Assembly: GCA_011037195.1 (NCBI GenBank)
Contig: JAAEAF010001528.1
Coordinates: 159,850 to 223,849, forward strand
Origin: Triatoma infestans
Taxonomy: Eukaryota; Arthropoda; Insecta; Hemiptera; Reduviidae
Direction of reading: 5' to 3'
DNA: 64,000 nt
The position numbers and the translations under genes are program-made. The notes beneath the pieces are model-generated. The model saw only the letters and a list, made by a program, of their open reading frames with translations. It ran no database searches and was not told where the DNA came from. Positions 37,101-49,139 of this stretch are shown here, in pieces; positions within the stretch are counted from its first letter, which is position 1, and each line of letters begins with the position of its first letter.

Positions 37101-37599
37101 CGGAAGTATGACAATTTATGAGTTTTTTTTTTTTTTTTATTATTTTCTCCGAACTGAACATAACGAATTAACTGCGTAGGTTTAAACATATCATTTTTAT
37201 TCGAAATAGTTTTTCGGGAATTCCTGGAGGTTCTGTGGAATCGTGTGACGTTAAATTTTTTAAATATTTGAGTTTGTTCAATTGGTGCTGCCTTCTAGGC
37301 TGCGACTGTAATCACTTCAAGTACTACCTGCCAAGGGTACTTACATATATCTCCATTACTTTTATATACGCATGTTACTGCAACTGAGAAAAAGTTACAA
37401 GTTTAAAGAAAAATGTTGTCACTTCTATAATTTATAGCAAATTTTTACTTTATTTTTCAGGTACTTACTAAATGCCCTGAAAATTATACCCAAAGATTGT
37501 ACTTGTCTTATGCTCAACAAAGATGGCACTTGTGTTCCAGGAAAAGAAAATAATTTATATTTGAATGAAATGGCTGTAATTAAAGATTTTAACAATTAA
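34171..37599 (+). CDS. PIAS-like SP-RING protein, gene 2 (5' exon missing; putative SUMO E3 ligase)
   Basis: Six exons join in frame: 34171-34335, 34446-34570, 34654-34758, 35252-35447, 36070-36301 and 37461-37599. They encode 320 residues up to TAA. Introns are GT-AG, phases 1,0,0,1,2, the same as gene 1 at matching places. The first exon is open at its 5' end and needs one more base from an upstream exon; alternatively ATG 34251 could serve. The PINIT-like region spans about 56-195, with ILLRMCKVEGG, YPKDISIKVN and GQPTDITPYVKI, closer to ordinary PIAS than gene 1. SP-RING: C236, H238, C259 and C262 are zinc ligands, with CFE at 241-243 and W257. After the ring the DGSW-type motif is replaced by KDGTCVPG, and about 20 more residues end the protein. 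No SAP domain is visible. Introns are short (83-1159 bp), unlike gene 1. AATAAA at 37614-37619, 15 bases after the stop, is a likely poly(A) signal. Confidence 0.83.
35516..35690. mobile_element. 175-bp MITE in intron 4 of gene 2
   Basis: Ends carry aatctgttgttaaacactca and, inverted, a tgagtgttacag...gcagatt sequence; TTACTC/GAGTAA also pair. The interior has a long A run. The same AATCTG...AAACACTCAC motif occurs near 18725, 34818, 42270, 54440 and 61600. Confidence 0.65.
36070..36301 (+). CDS. Gene 2 exon 5: SP-RING core
   Basis: Acceptor in a long T run ending CAG (36067-36069), donor GG|GTAAAT. It encodes LKCPLSQTVM, CQSAHCNHLDCFE and WICPICK with all zinc ligands. A (TA)n run lies just inside the next intron. 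Confidence 0.86.
36860..37190 (-). mobile_element. LINE C-terminal relic in intron 5 of gene 2
   Basis: A minus-strand frame reads LHAHLRELHLRKNEDTCPC, like the RAHLHRxxLxxSPxCPC end of RNase H-bearing LINEs. Weak: one block only. Confidence 0.35.
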
Positions 37600-37613
37600 A
37601 AAGACTTAATATA

Positions 37614-37619
37614 AATAAA
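37614..37619 (+). terminator. Poly(A) signal of gene 2
   Basis: Canonical AATAAA 15 bases after the stop codon. Confidence 0.6.
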
Positions 37620-38475
37620 ACTTTTATAAAGAAATATATAAATATATATGATATATTTTTAATATTGTTTTATTTTATTTATTACTTTCTTTGTTTCTGC
37701 AATAAGGGGGGGGGGAAGTATTCAATTGTATCATATTTAAAACTGAGTGTCCGTGTGTGTTTGAATGAGATAAAAATATCTCCAAAACGAAGAATCACAG
37801 AAAACTCCCTTTAGTCGGAGTCCAGAAAATGGAGTTTGAACAAAAATCATGACTTTAAATAGCGACTTTACTGAATAAATTGATCAGTTGTTCGCGGATT
37901 CTCTCACAAAACGGCTCCTACAATTTTTTTTTTTTTTTTTGCAAAGATGTCAAAAATTTAAGTTGGCAATTTTGGCACATTTTTGATTTGGCTTCTCATT
38001 GATATCTTATATAAATTATATAAACAAAACCAACTAATATGATTTATTTACAGACTTCAAAGTTTATAGCATTTGTTTTCAATCATAAAAAAACTTTTGT
38101 AACAATTTAATAAATGAAAGTTGTATGAGTGTTTCATTTTGGTTAATTTAATGACCAAATACAAGTTCAATTTACTGTTACCGGGAGGCTTAACTTACTT
38201 TATTCAAGAGTTAAATAAAAATATAGTATGACGAGTTATATAATGTAATGGACTCAACTTGCCGACTGTGATATAACACATATTTTTGTCAGATAAATTT
38301 ACTCTGAGATTATTATTAATAGTGTTCCATGAAGATACTTCTACTTATGTAATAACCAGATGTGGAATGTATGTTGTTATAATCTGGATATTAAATTGCA
38401 AAATCAAGAGCAAAAAGGCTACAGCAAGTTAATGTCAAGGATGAATTATTATTAAAAAAAAAAAGGCGAGGGACC
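37620..38475. other. Gene 2 downstream flank; X fragment
   Basis: A G run at 37707-37715. 37740-37990 is a short decayed X piece (minus orientation; gtgtccgtgtgtgtttg, cgaagaatcacagaaaa). No gene seen. Confidence 0.4.
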
Positions 38476-38479
38476 AAAA

Positions 38480-39300
38480 CCTATATGGCTGTAATCCTCC
38501 TACCCTGTAGCAATCTACAATAACTTAAGATAAAGCATTCCGTGCTGCCCTCCAAAATATGTGGAACCTCGTATTAGTGAAACGACCTAGATAGTGGTAC
38601 ACCGTTTCCCTGACTCCTTCGACACAATTCTGACATCATGCCTATTTTGTATAAATGATTGGCCATCCAAGAATGTCCAGTCAATACACGTATCACAACT
38701 CTCAAACGAAGGGTTTAGAGCACAAGGGGTATAAAGTAGCATATACACTGTGTTGCACTTATAACCCTTGTGCTTTACCCCTTTACTAAGTAACTATTCA
38801 TAAGAGAAGATACTTCACAAGTTATCCTGTCTTATACTTTTATAAATCTCTTAGCCAGGAGGCGGGTGTTGGTGTAGTGGTTATGAGCATGGACTTGTAA
38901 GTGGGAGGTCCCCAGTTCAAGTCCAGCGTATAACTACTAAATTTTATATTTGTTTAAAAAATGTTAATAGTAAAGTAGGTGCTCCCGCCCCTGTCCACGA
39001 AACCTAATTTGGTAGATGGACGTTTAGCCCGCCTGAAAAAAATAGGCATTAAGGAAAAAAAAAAATTCTCTTAGCCTGGATATAAATTTCCTTGTCCAGT
39101 TCCGTATTTCTGTACTGTTTGACATACCTGTCGCAAAGTTGCTCGGGACCACAAAACGGTAGTGAGGACCCCACTTTAACCAATTCGTCCGGCATCTCCA
39201 TTGCTCTCTATACCCGCATAAATAGAAATTCTCCAGAAGAGCTTCTCTTCCTGTGCTCCTTTGAGCTAGGCCAAGAACTTCTCCTACCATTCAACCATTA
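38480..39300 (-). mobile_element. LINE RNase H and 3' fragment, split by a SINE
   Basis: Minus strand 39290-39060 encodes the stretch just after the RNase H domain (WRCRTNWLKWGPHYR frame and neighbours). 38720-38580 reads LTGHSWMANHLYKIGMMSE then CR. The SINE at 38863-39057 separates them. Confidence 0.6.
38863..39057 (+). mobile_element. SINE A (tRNA-derived) with target duplication
   Basis: tRNA-like head with box A region tggtgtagtggttatgagc and box B agttcaagtcc (38914-38924); the anticodon-loop region reads ACTTGTAAG. An A-rich tail lies at 39052-39064. tctcttagcc occurs on both sides (38852-38861 and 39067-39076). The body includes gtccacgaaacctaatt. A second copy is at 51330-51530. 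Confidence 0.85.
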
Positions 39301-39459
39301 ATTTAGATCTCCAACAACACAGTTTATCCAAAACCTTCAGTACAGATTGTCTATGCAGAAAATATTTTCATCTCTTTAAATTCTCCTTGCCACGAATTAA
39401 CTTAATAATTAATTATGCAGATTCTAAGAAAATCAGGATAAAAAAAAAAAATTGGTGTG

Positions 39460-40090
39460 GAACATTTACAAACTGCTTTGAAAGGATGGGATTCAACAAA
39501 TCATCTTAGTTCATTGCTGGCTGCTTATCTTGCTTGCAACAAAATATCATTGGCAGTCCACCAAACTGCTATATTATCCGTCATCCATCACGTCAAAAGA
39601 GATCTAACGCATCTATCTCCCTACCACAAGCAAGGGTAGATCAAGATCAGTCTAACTCAACCACTATTTTGGAAAGAGAGAGAAGTAGGGGGAAATTTTC
39701 TTCAAGCATATAATTTCTCTTCCATAATTTTTTCTATTCAACCCCACAAAAGCTCCACTACAATTGGGAAAACTTTGCAAAGATTCCTTGACTTTGGCCA
39801 ATTGACAGAGAATTTTTTTCCATCCATTGGGATGTGACTTAAAATGTAGCATTTCAAAATCAATTACAAGCTGACACAGCTTCTTTCAGGACATGGTAAA
39901 ATGGCAGGTTACCTAGACAGGTTCAATACCACAAGAACTGTCCGGTCCTATGACCAGATTTCCCTCACCCTCCAGAGATTGATAATCTATTTTGGGAGCG
40001 CAACCCTAAAGTTTACTTTGTTAAAAGCGGGACTTCTCTTCTCAACGCAAATATACTACGGCTGCGTTGTAATATAGGTTTTAAGAAAAA
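39460..40090 (+). mobile_element. Probable LINE 3' relic
   Basis: 39880-40000 reads TQLLSGHGKMAGYLDRFN, the GHGxxxxYLxRF block of LINE C-termini. The frames before it (39457-39639) have no recognised motif. Confidence 0.4.
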
Positions 40091-40684
40091 GTACTGATCT
40101 TAACCATGGTCACCTTGAGGCAGAAGTTTTGAAAATTTTATTTAAGAAAAAATGTTACCGTGAAGCAGAAGTTTTGCAAATTTTATAGGTACATAAAACA
40201 ACATGCTTTAGGTTAGTTAATTATTTATTTGGTCGCTAAATATCTCAATAAGATTCTTTGTGTGTGCCATGTATGAAGAAATAAAGGAAACAGAATAGAA
40301 AAGTCTTTTACTTCTAGTAACTTGATTTCATTAATAGTGTAAACAATGTATAAACCAAAGAAGAAGAGTTTTCTTACAATGATGAAACAAGAGTTTTTAG
40401 AATTAGAAAAGAGTTTCTGTTGTTTTATAAGTCAAACAGAAACTGACGTACATTGTTACATTAAAACTTTCCACCAGAACTACGGCCACTATAGAGGTCT
40501 TTCTTTTAATTTAACGTTTAAACATACACACTCGTATGAAATATACACAAACGAAATGAAAAAAGACAACATTGTTTAAAAGGACAGAAGTTCATATAAA
40601 CCCAATCAAAGATGGGCTATCTTTTGAAACTATAATAGAATTTTGAGCTAACTAACTATTTTTACGCTTGTTTACTACAAACTT

Positions 40685-41300
40685 TTGCTTTTTCTCTTAT
40701 CCCTAGTAGAAGGAAATATTGTCGTATAAAATTATTTTCAATATTAGGTTCCCATCGGAAATAGACGTTTTCAGATTTCCTGAGTCCGATAAAGAGGTTT
40801 TTCAACGTAGCTCAAAAACGAAAAATCCTAGAAAGTTCAAACAGGACATTCCATTTAGGTATCACCATGGGATCCGACAGTAAGTTATCTGTAAAAATTT
40901 CTCAACCTTTTCTGAATGGATTTTTCCCTTTTTTTGGGCTTTTATCAAAAACGGCTCCAACAATTTCCTTTGAAATTTGTATATTAACCACATATTTTGA
41001 AAGCTAACCCCAAATGTATTTCCTCTAAGGTGTTAGTTCAGTTTATTATACGATTTCTTCATTTAAATAATATTAATTAGAATTAAATATATTGTCACAA
41101 TTCTGAGTTTGAATTGTGCGAAATTCTGAGTCTTTTCGTGCGTATTTATTGAATCGTTTTTTTTTCTTCAGTTTCGTGCAATTTTCTCCATAATATTATT
41201 ACCAATGGATTACACTTGATTGTTATGCTAACAATAAATGCAGAAACCTATCACTTTTTTTTGAAACTTTTTCTGAGAAAGTTCATTTATTTGTATTTTG
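40685..41300 (-). repeat. Repeat X copy
   Basis: Reads atcaccatgggatccgacag, a CGGCTCCAACAATTTCC block and gaattaaatatattgt in family order. Confidence 0.65.
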
Positions 41301-43030
41301 AAGACAAATGTGAATGTTAGAATGTATATATGTATTTATTCGTGAGCTTATAATTATGTTATTAATGTGTGAATGTAGTGTGAGGGAGCCAATGCCAGCC
41401 AAGGATGGTAAATTTTGGTTAAACAATATTTGTCAAGTTTTGGTTAAACAATATTTGTCAAATTTTGGAAATATACTCTTGGGAGGATCCGACAGTCACC
41501 CTGCAAAAAAAAAAGAAAGAAAAAAGTAATTAGATAGGTATGTTAGATTTCATTGGTAAAGCAAGTTTAATAATCTTTTGATTTATTCAATACCAGCTCT
41601 GTTGTAATGTAAAATCTTTGACCCAAAACATGACATAATAAAAACAATTTAATTCGAGCATTTATCCAATGTGTTGGCTGCATTTATAACGCAAATAAAA
41701 GTGTGCTCTTTATTAGTAAAATTTAATTAAAATTCATGAGAAAATAAAGAGAGGGGAACGCAATGATGTTTTATGTGTAAGTAAACATATTATTATATTA
41801 TAATCAAGAGGTTATGAATGCATTAATCGTCATTGTATTGTTATTCAATGATAAAGCTACTAAAAGGTGCGTGCATACATTGTGGTAATGGAAGTTGGAT
41901 AGCTGGTTACACCTGGTATATTGGTTGTAAGCCCATGTATTCCCTTCTATACCAAATTATTGGTTTACCAATTTCTAAACCAAAAATTAGGTCAACATTT
42001 TATATGTGTAAGCGTATTGAGTTAAATGATTATTAATTCGTATAATATTTATTCAATAAAGGAAAATTCACAAATAAAATGAATATTATTTTATTAATCA
42101 GAAATAATGTTCTCATATACGAAATTAATTAATAAGTATTTATTTTATACAAACAATTTATTATAGAATACAAACAAAACAATTTTCCTTTAAACCCTCT
42201 AAAGAAAACAGCCTGGTCTTAGAGACCGACAGCGGAGATCTTTACATTTTCGTTTATTGAGAAAGAAAAAAATCTGGCGTGAAACACTCACGCGACTTTT
42301 ACTTACAGTAATTTTTATAATTTTGATCTATGATTTATTATTTATTTACACTAGTTACGAATATTATTTATTTATAAGGTTATTACCTAATTACAAATTT
42401 CATATAAGTAACTGAAAGAAATAACAATTTTGGCTTCCTTCGATTTTCCATTTTTTGAATTATGCTGACAACAAATGCACATATATACAGAAACACACAT
42501 GTATAATGAGCTGCTCTCATAATGAGTATTATCATCTGTGAAATATATATTAGAGTTCATATATATGTTTAATTTATTCTGAAAGACACTCTTTTCTATT
42601 ATCAAGCTGAAATAGTTTCGGTAGTGAAAACAGACTATTCAAAAAGTCTAATTTGGCGATATTGAATAATATTACAATTGGTAAGTGATCCCGAAAAGAT
42701 CTGAGGGTCAATTTTGAATATATACAGAAAAACTAAATTGATGCAATAGTAATAAATTACAGAGGAACCATTAGCGTTAAAATATTAGTTCTCCCTCCAT
42801 CCTTAATTTGCCATTTAATAAAATTAAATCAAAATCATCCAACAGTTTTATTACCATATAGTTTTAACATTTTATTACCATTGAAACTGAAAGTTATGTC
42901 TTTAAATTTTCTTGTAAAACTCTAGATTACCGACTGATAATCTGGCCGAGAAGCCAAACATTTATTTGAAATGCTCACAACCAATTCTGCTAGTAAAATT
43001 TTCTATTAAACATATTGAAAATTTAATATA
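41301..43030. other. AT-rich, no gene seen
   Basis: A tandem duplication of about 25 bp (ttttggttaaacaatatttg) lies at 41415-41465. A copy of the AATCTGGCGTGAAACACTCA motif is at 42272. Otherwise nothing recognised. Confidence 0.35.
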
Positions 43031-43042
43031 AAAACTTGTGAT

Positions 43043-44386
43043 CTTCTTCTTCTTCTTCTTCTTCTTTAGCTCTACAGCCCATGCTCTACAGCTCTACCGG
43101 CCTTGGCTTCCTTAACAATCTTATACCACTCATTCCTGTCCTTCGCTTTCGTCCTCCACCTCCTAACACCGAGATGAATCAGTTCTGCCTCCGCTTCTTT
43201 CAGCCATCTTATCCTGAGTCTCCCCCCTTTCCTTCTGCCTTCCGGGCGACTCATGTACAACTTCTTGGTACCTCTTCCCACGTCCATCCTCTCGACATGT
43301 CCTAGCCATTCCAATCTTTTGCCTTTCATTTTCTGGACAAAGTCAGTTGCAGCATACAACTCACTGAGCTCACTATTTTTCCGGACTTCCAAATCTCATC
43401 CTCCCATTTAGAACCGAAATCCGTCTGAGGATTTTTCTCTCCTAAATACGGAGCATTTTACATTCGCTCATGTTAAGTGTCCATGTTTCACATGCATACA
43501 TAACTACAGGGCGGACGACGGTCTTATAGATTCTCAGTTTATGCTTCCTTGAGATAGACTTGGGCTTCATTGTTCGAATGAGAGCGAAGAAACACCTGTT
43601 GCCGCTTGCCAATCTTGCTTTTTTCGCTCCTTATACTGCACTCTGTAAAATTTGCGCCCAGATATTTGAATTATTTTACATTTTCGAACGATGTACCGTT
43701 AACAATGACATTTGTTAAACGACAGATCCTAATATCAAACCTGGAAGCTAGCAAGTACTTCGTTTTGTCACGATTTATTTGTAAACCCACGGACCTGGCA
43801 CTTCTTGTCAGTTGATAATAGCTTTCTTCCAAAGCTTGGAAGGTTCTTGCTACCAGAACAACTTCATCTTCGTATGCCAGATATTGAACAGATCGATTAA
43901 AGATCGTACCGTTAGGATTTACGGCGATGCTATGGATTACCTTTTCCAAGCAAAAATTAAATAACACAGTAGACAGGAGATCACCTTGTCTGAGCCTTCT
44001 GTTAATGCTGAACATTTCAGAACAGGTTCCCTGCACCCTGATTTTAGCGGCCGACTTTTCCACACACAATTTCACCATTCTGATGAGCTTACCGGGTATA
44101 CTAAACTCTCGCAGCACCTCGTATATCTTGCACCTATATAGACTATCATATGCCTGTCTAAAATCATAAACAAATGATGAACGTCTATATTGTATTCATA
44201 ACATTTCTCATGTATCATTCTTATTGCAAAAATGTGGTCTACAGTTGACCGACCTCTACGAAAACCTGCTTGATAGTCCCCCAAGACTCTTTTTGCATAT
44301 TGTGTAAGCCACTTAGGTATTAGCTTGGACAAAATTTTATAAACAGGGGGCAACAGAGCTATTCCTCGGTAGTTCTCACAAAAAGC
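43043..44386 (-). mobile_element. 5'-truncated LINE reverse transcriptase, decayed
   Basis: Minus strand from 44386. CENYRGIALLPPVYKILSKL, QAGFRRGRSTVDH, then a frame change. 44117-43671 follows with RRLRQGDLLSTVLFN and QYLAYEDEVVLVA (catalytic FADD box changed to AYED), then LQINRDKTKYL. 43392-43072 ends with RLEWLGHVERM and the Arg-rich tail. The 3' end is a (CTT)n run on the + strand at 43043-43065. aaaacttgtgat (43031-43042) and aaaagcttgtgat (44381-44393) may be an imperfect target duplication. Confidence 0.82.
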
Positions 44387-44399
44387 TTGTGATAATCGT

Positions 44400-45305
44400 G
44401 CAATATTGAATTTCCAAACATGGCACTTTAAATAATTTAGAATCTGATACAAGTAATCATTGCATAAATATAATTGAATCTTAAAAAATTCTGATGTTTT
44501 ATAAATTTCATTAAAGTGAGATATACTTTTATCATTTTTTTATAATACTGTACAGTGATCCTACAAAGTACTTGCTAGTTGCTGGTTATCCATCTGAATA
44601 GAAACTTTGGCAAAATCTTGATGAAATTATCCATTATTTCCTTTTTTTCAAATATATTTCAAAACAATATGAACAAATGAATTTTTTTTAAATATATGAC
44701 GCGAAAATCGAATTTGACAAAATCTTTTTCAGTCCGTAAATATTGTGAGCTAACATGTTGCAACCATAAAAAAACTGTTAAACTGCAACTTTTATTAACG
44801 TTCCTTAATTGGATTTATTTTCTGTTAGTTCATGTTCTTTTACTTGCCAATTCATGATTATTGATCAAGGTCTGTATTTAAACTGTTCTAAATTCGAGCG
44901 AATACACGAAATCACAACAGCATTGCTGTTCTTTATTGTTTGAAGTGTTAAATTTCATCGCCACTTCTTCCTGGCTGTCTGCAATTTGAGAGTTTAATCT
45001 TTTATAATGAGCCTATCGTATCGTATTGTAAGACTGCGAAATTAAGTTCGTTTAAGCTGAGGGCCTTATCCTAAGATGACCTTTCATGGCCTTCCTTACA
45101 ACCGGAGTTGTACAGGTTCCCCGTACGAATAGCACTTCCAAAGGCAAAGCCGAAGTTTTCCTCATCGCATTCGTTACGGTCAAATGCATTGTACTTCCTA
45201 CAGGTATCTTGTTGATATTTCTCTCAATCTGTCCCCCTGGCCGCAATTGTGCCATAAATTATCCTAGTTTTGACTAATTTCTAAAAATCCACGATAAGTC
45301 TATCG
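44400..45305. other. No gene seen
   Basis: AT-rich to 44960. A more GC-balanced stretch at 45050-45300 has chance frames on both strands and no motif. Confidence 0.3.
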
Positions 45306-45313
45306 GCGGACAC

Positions 45314-46145
45314 CAGAGTTGGGCAGTAATTAATTATGTGAGTTACATGAGTAATTAATTACACCTTCAATACATTAATAAATTGGAACATGCCTTCAAT
45401 AGGAAAACAGTTGAATGGTCCAAAATATAAAAATAACTGGTTCCAAAGGACAATTACACTGAAGTAATTGTAATATCCAATTACAATTACTGTAATAGTT
45501 TTTTGTAATGGCAATTACTTCTTTCAATTACTGTAATTGTAATTGAGGCTCTTAATTACAATTACTGCTTGCCGCTATGTAATTGTAATTGCAATTACAA
45601 TTACATGTACTTTAATTGCAGTAATAGAATTACAAATACAAATACAAAAAAAAAATTGAGTAATTAAACAAAAGTAAACTCTGCCACATTTCCACTCAAT
45701 AATCTCTTGAAAGAAATATTTAACAATAGATATTTCTCAGTAGAAACTACATTGTTAATGTAGGTAAATTTATTTCTTATGAGTCAGCATTTAATAAATA
45801 AAAAATATTTTCTAACATATGACTTGTTTCCTTTCTTTTTTTACCGTTGACTAATATCTAATTATTTTTTTTAGTGTCATTTCGGTGTTAATGATTGCAA
45901 TTACCAATTACAATTACTTGGAATTGCAGAAGTACAATTACAATTATAAGTAATTGTATTGGTAATTGAATTACTTTGACTCAACCAGTAATTGTAATTG
46001 TGTACCACAATTACAATGATTCATAAAGTAATTGAAATTACCAATTAGAATTATATGTAATTGTAATTATTTTTCTGCAATTTCAAATTACAATGATTGG
46101 TAAGTAATCGTAATTGTGATTGAAATTACTTTTTGCCCAACTCTG
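45314..46145. mobile_element. hAT-type nonautonomous element with 8-bp target duplication
   Basis: Ends CAGAGTTGGGCA and TGCCCAACTCTG are perfect inverse partners. Flanks gcggacac (45306-45313) and gcggtcac (46146-46153) match at 7 of 8. The interior is almost entirely a degenerate array of TAATTGTAATT/AATTACAATTA words, itself palindromic. 832 bp, no ORF. Confidence 0.85.
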
Positions 46146-46153
46146 GCGGTCAC

Positions 46154-47165
46154 ACACTCTACTATGTCTTAGACAGAAGTCCTACCTCAAGGGCTATTGA
46201 ATTCAAGGATACAAGGAAATTGTTTTACTGCATTTAAATATTGCCATTTTTTTGTCTGAGCGACGACATGCCTTCAGAACCCTTGCTCATCTTATAATGC
46301 CAGTTCAGTAAAATATATCATCTGATTGGTGAATAAATTTGTAGTAAAAATCCCAATTTTTTAAGAAAATTAGCCCAACAGAAATGTGATAATTGAAAAT
46401 CATAGATTATTTTACTTGGTTTAACCATCAATGGACGATTTCTACATTTCTACCAGTAATAATAAACAAGATTAAATGGTTGAAGAAATAAAAGAAGAAG
46501 AGAAATAAAAACCAGGGGAAATAAATTGTGCTTGGTCACAGTGGACGAGATTAATTATAGATTTCCAAGCTAGAATACAGAAATAAGACAAGCCTGCGCG
46601 TATAAAAGATTCATCTATCCATTCATTCACTGGTGGCTTGAAGCAAAAATTGGATGGCTGTACAACTAGAAAATGTCCTAGAAGCCTCTTTTCTTCTTCT
46701 TTTTTTATTTCCTACAATTACAAGGATATAAATAGTTTCTAATTATGCAATGCTGCTTGGTACTATTTAGTTTAAACAATGATATCTAGAGCTTAGTAAG
46801 GATTAAGATAAGAAAAGTACTACTACTAACAGTCCAGTTAGATTAAGTTGGGTGACCTATTTATTTAAGAAATGTATACAATAAATCTCACTTAATTAAC
46901 AGAGAAGAAAGGATTTAAATGTTTCAACTATTAAATTTAGAAATAGAGTTAATAATAAATAATTTTAAAAGGATTAATATGGGATTTACTGTATTTTCCT
47001 CATTAACCACAGATCATATTAGACCACAATTTATATTCAATAGACCACAGCTGCTATTAGTTAGATGTTTGTAATTACTAATATAAAACAACCGCGTTCT
47101 TTACTTTCTCTTACTGGAATTTCTGCGGCCCCGTAATCACTGTAGCATCCTTTCTAATTTTCATG
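46154..47165. other. AT-rich, no gene seen
   Basis: No ORF above chance. 47095-47125 holds a short TTTACTTTCTCTTACTGG piece like the X terminus. Confidence 0.3.
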
Positions 47166-47400
47166 GTGTAGTTTTTTTTAATTAGGGTGCATCATCATCT
47201 ATGGTAATTGGTGCCCGGAACCCACTTCCCTGCCTCCGGGCAGTGTTCTCTCGTTACAGACAACTCTGCCCATCACCGGACAGTGAGCTGTACGGGCTCC
47301 TAGGAATTAAAAATCTAAGGGCAACACAGCTGGACTCGAATCCGGATCCTCCGCGTGGGGAGTCCAGTACGCTAACCACCCCTTCCCTCATACTATAGTT
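47165..47400 (-). mobile_element. SINE B copy
   Basis: Shares with 31735-31905 the cggacagtgagctgta and ctgggctcctagg-type body, aacacagctggactcgaa (box B side) and gtccagtac. The head is slightly shortened. A T-rich or A-rich tail is seen near 47172-47180. Confidence 0.75.
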
Positions 47401-47471
47401 GAAGTGATCTGATGATGAATGTAAAGCCAAACCTGTCAGAAGCATGTTGTGACGGATGAAATTTTATATAT

Positions 47472-47851
47472 TGTAACGCAGCCACTGGTGCCATCTAGGA
47501 GAGAAAGCATGTACCTCAAGATCTCCTAGTGGCCGCTAGGAAGCGCTGGCGGTGCGCTCTAGCTCTTTCTAGAAGAATCGAGAAAGTTCTAGACCCTTCT
47601 CCACCGGTATAAATAGTGGGACAACAGAGAGTTTGCAAACGAAGTGTACGTTTGTGAAAAGTGTATACAAAGTGAACAAAGTGAACTTTTGTCGTGTAAA
47701 CTGTGAATTAATTATTATTAAGTGTTGTATATATAATTTATTGTGTAAAACAATTAATTGGTGTTTTTCTTATTGAAGTTTAGAGTATTTTATCTAAACG
47801 AACCCACTTAAAACTAGTTGCAGTAGCTAGTCTAGAGGGAAAAACGTTACA
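47472..47851 (+). mobile_element. Solo LTR, 380 bp, with 4-bp target duplication
   Basis: Begins TGTAACGCAGCC and ends AACGTTACA, so it has TG...CA ends with a short inverted TGTAACG/CGTTACA. atat flanks both sides (47468-47471, 47852-47855). An internal TATAAATAG at about 47609 is a promoter-type TATA box. No internal retrotransposon sequence adjoins it. It was likely left by recombination between two LTRs. Confidence 0.75.
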
Positions 47852-48079
47852 ATATATACACAATCTAAGTTTTGGAGGGTTGAATTTGAGTGATGTTCGT
47901 GGTAATAATTGATGGGAAAAACACTGGGTTTATAGTTGGTAACCGAAGTTTAAAGAAAAATCGATAGAACCATTTTTAGAGCCACAATATTATCACGTCT
48001 CTATTTGCGAAGATTAGTAGGTACCCCTCCCCAACGCCACTTTATAAGAGGACAAATATATAAAATTTGAATCTGCCCT

Positions 48080-48970
48080 TTTAAATATAATAGTACTATA
48101 AGCAGTAAGCCTCCGCTGTTACACGGACGGTCCTAGAATGGATGGAAGGTCTGGAGCTGTGGTCTATATTAAGACGGGAGATGACTTGGCAGTATCTCTT
48201 GGAGAAAGGGGCAACTGTTTTCCAGACTGAGGTTTATGCTGTTCTTTGTTGTATTTTGGACGAGAGGGTACGTAACAGTAACTCAAAAGGTATTTATATC
48301 TGGTCGGACAATCAAGCTGCGTTGAAGGCGCTGGAGTTCATGTATCTTACCCTTGCAGGTTGGTACTATAATAGGGAATGAGGAAGTGGATAGGTTTGCC
48401 AAATTAGGCGCTTCTCTCCTTTTTCATTGGTCCCGAGCCTGCTGTTGGTGTGTCTTCAGGCACATATCTGTCAACTTTCCAGTCATGGATAGCTTCACAG
48501 CATTCATTTATCCCTATAGATGAGCACAGTGGGATTTGTCAAAATGTTCATAGGGGTTCCTGGCAGGGCTATTTGTGTCTTTTGTGTTCTATTTGTTGCT
48601 GTGTCTTTCAAGGAACTCTCTCATGCATCTGGTAGGATCCCTTACTAGGTATTGTGGCTTAAGGAGACACCTCTATGTAATGGTGCTTATGCTGGATCCT
48701 TTTTTGTAGGGGCTGTGAGACAGAGAAGGAAACACCCAGGCACCCAAGATTGCTTAGGTTGTGAGGAAATTAGGTTCAGGACCTTTGGTTGGAATAGGAT
48801 GTCTGTGGATGAGCTTAGGCCATTTCCCTTTAAGGTTATTGTCCGATTTGTTCGGGCTGCGGTGAATCTTAGATGGGTTAGACTCGGGTCTGGCTATTTG
48901 TTCTAGACCGGGTTTGTTGCTTTTATCTTTGGGTAGATATAGGGCCCAGTGAGGCTTTGGATAGCGTAGG
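48080..48970 (+). mobile_element. Decayed LINE RNase H fragment
   Basis: Frames read FQTEVYAVLCCILDERVRN and IYIWSDNQAALKALEF (RNase H Glu and Asp blocks), then GNEEVDRFAKLGAS in a shifted frame and a GPEP segment. Many frameshifts. Confidence 0.65.
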
Positions 48971-49019
48971 GTTTGATCCCTCCCCACAGAGAAATAATAA
49001 TTAATAATTAGGAGTAAGA

Positions 49020-49130
49020 GAAAATCGCGAGAGCGTTTCTCACCAGTTTTTTTCATACTCAGGAAACCTCAAAACAGGTATCTTTGGTGAAAACTCCATT
49101 TCAATCGCAAAACTTCCTTTTACTAGAAAG
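49020..49130 (+). repeat. Repeat X terminal fragment
   Basis: cctcaaaacaggtat, ggtgaaaactccatttc and ttccttttactagaaag fit the X terminal module. Confidence 0.5.
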
Positions 49131-49139
49131 TACGTTGTA

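Noticed and set aside
38863..38935. Possible tRNA gene
   Set aside because: Boxes A and B are present, but the body, A tail and flanking duplication show a SINE, and the cloverleaf is imperfect.
41314..41529. 71-codon + strand frame
   Set aside because: Covers a short tandem duplication and A-rich tail; no motif, and composition as expected by chance.
45314..46145. Satellite or origin-like AT array
   Set aside because: Inverted ends and an 8-bp duplication show a hAT-type insertion.
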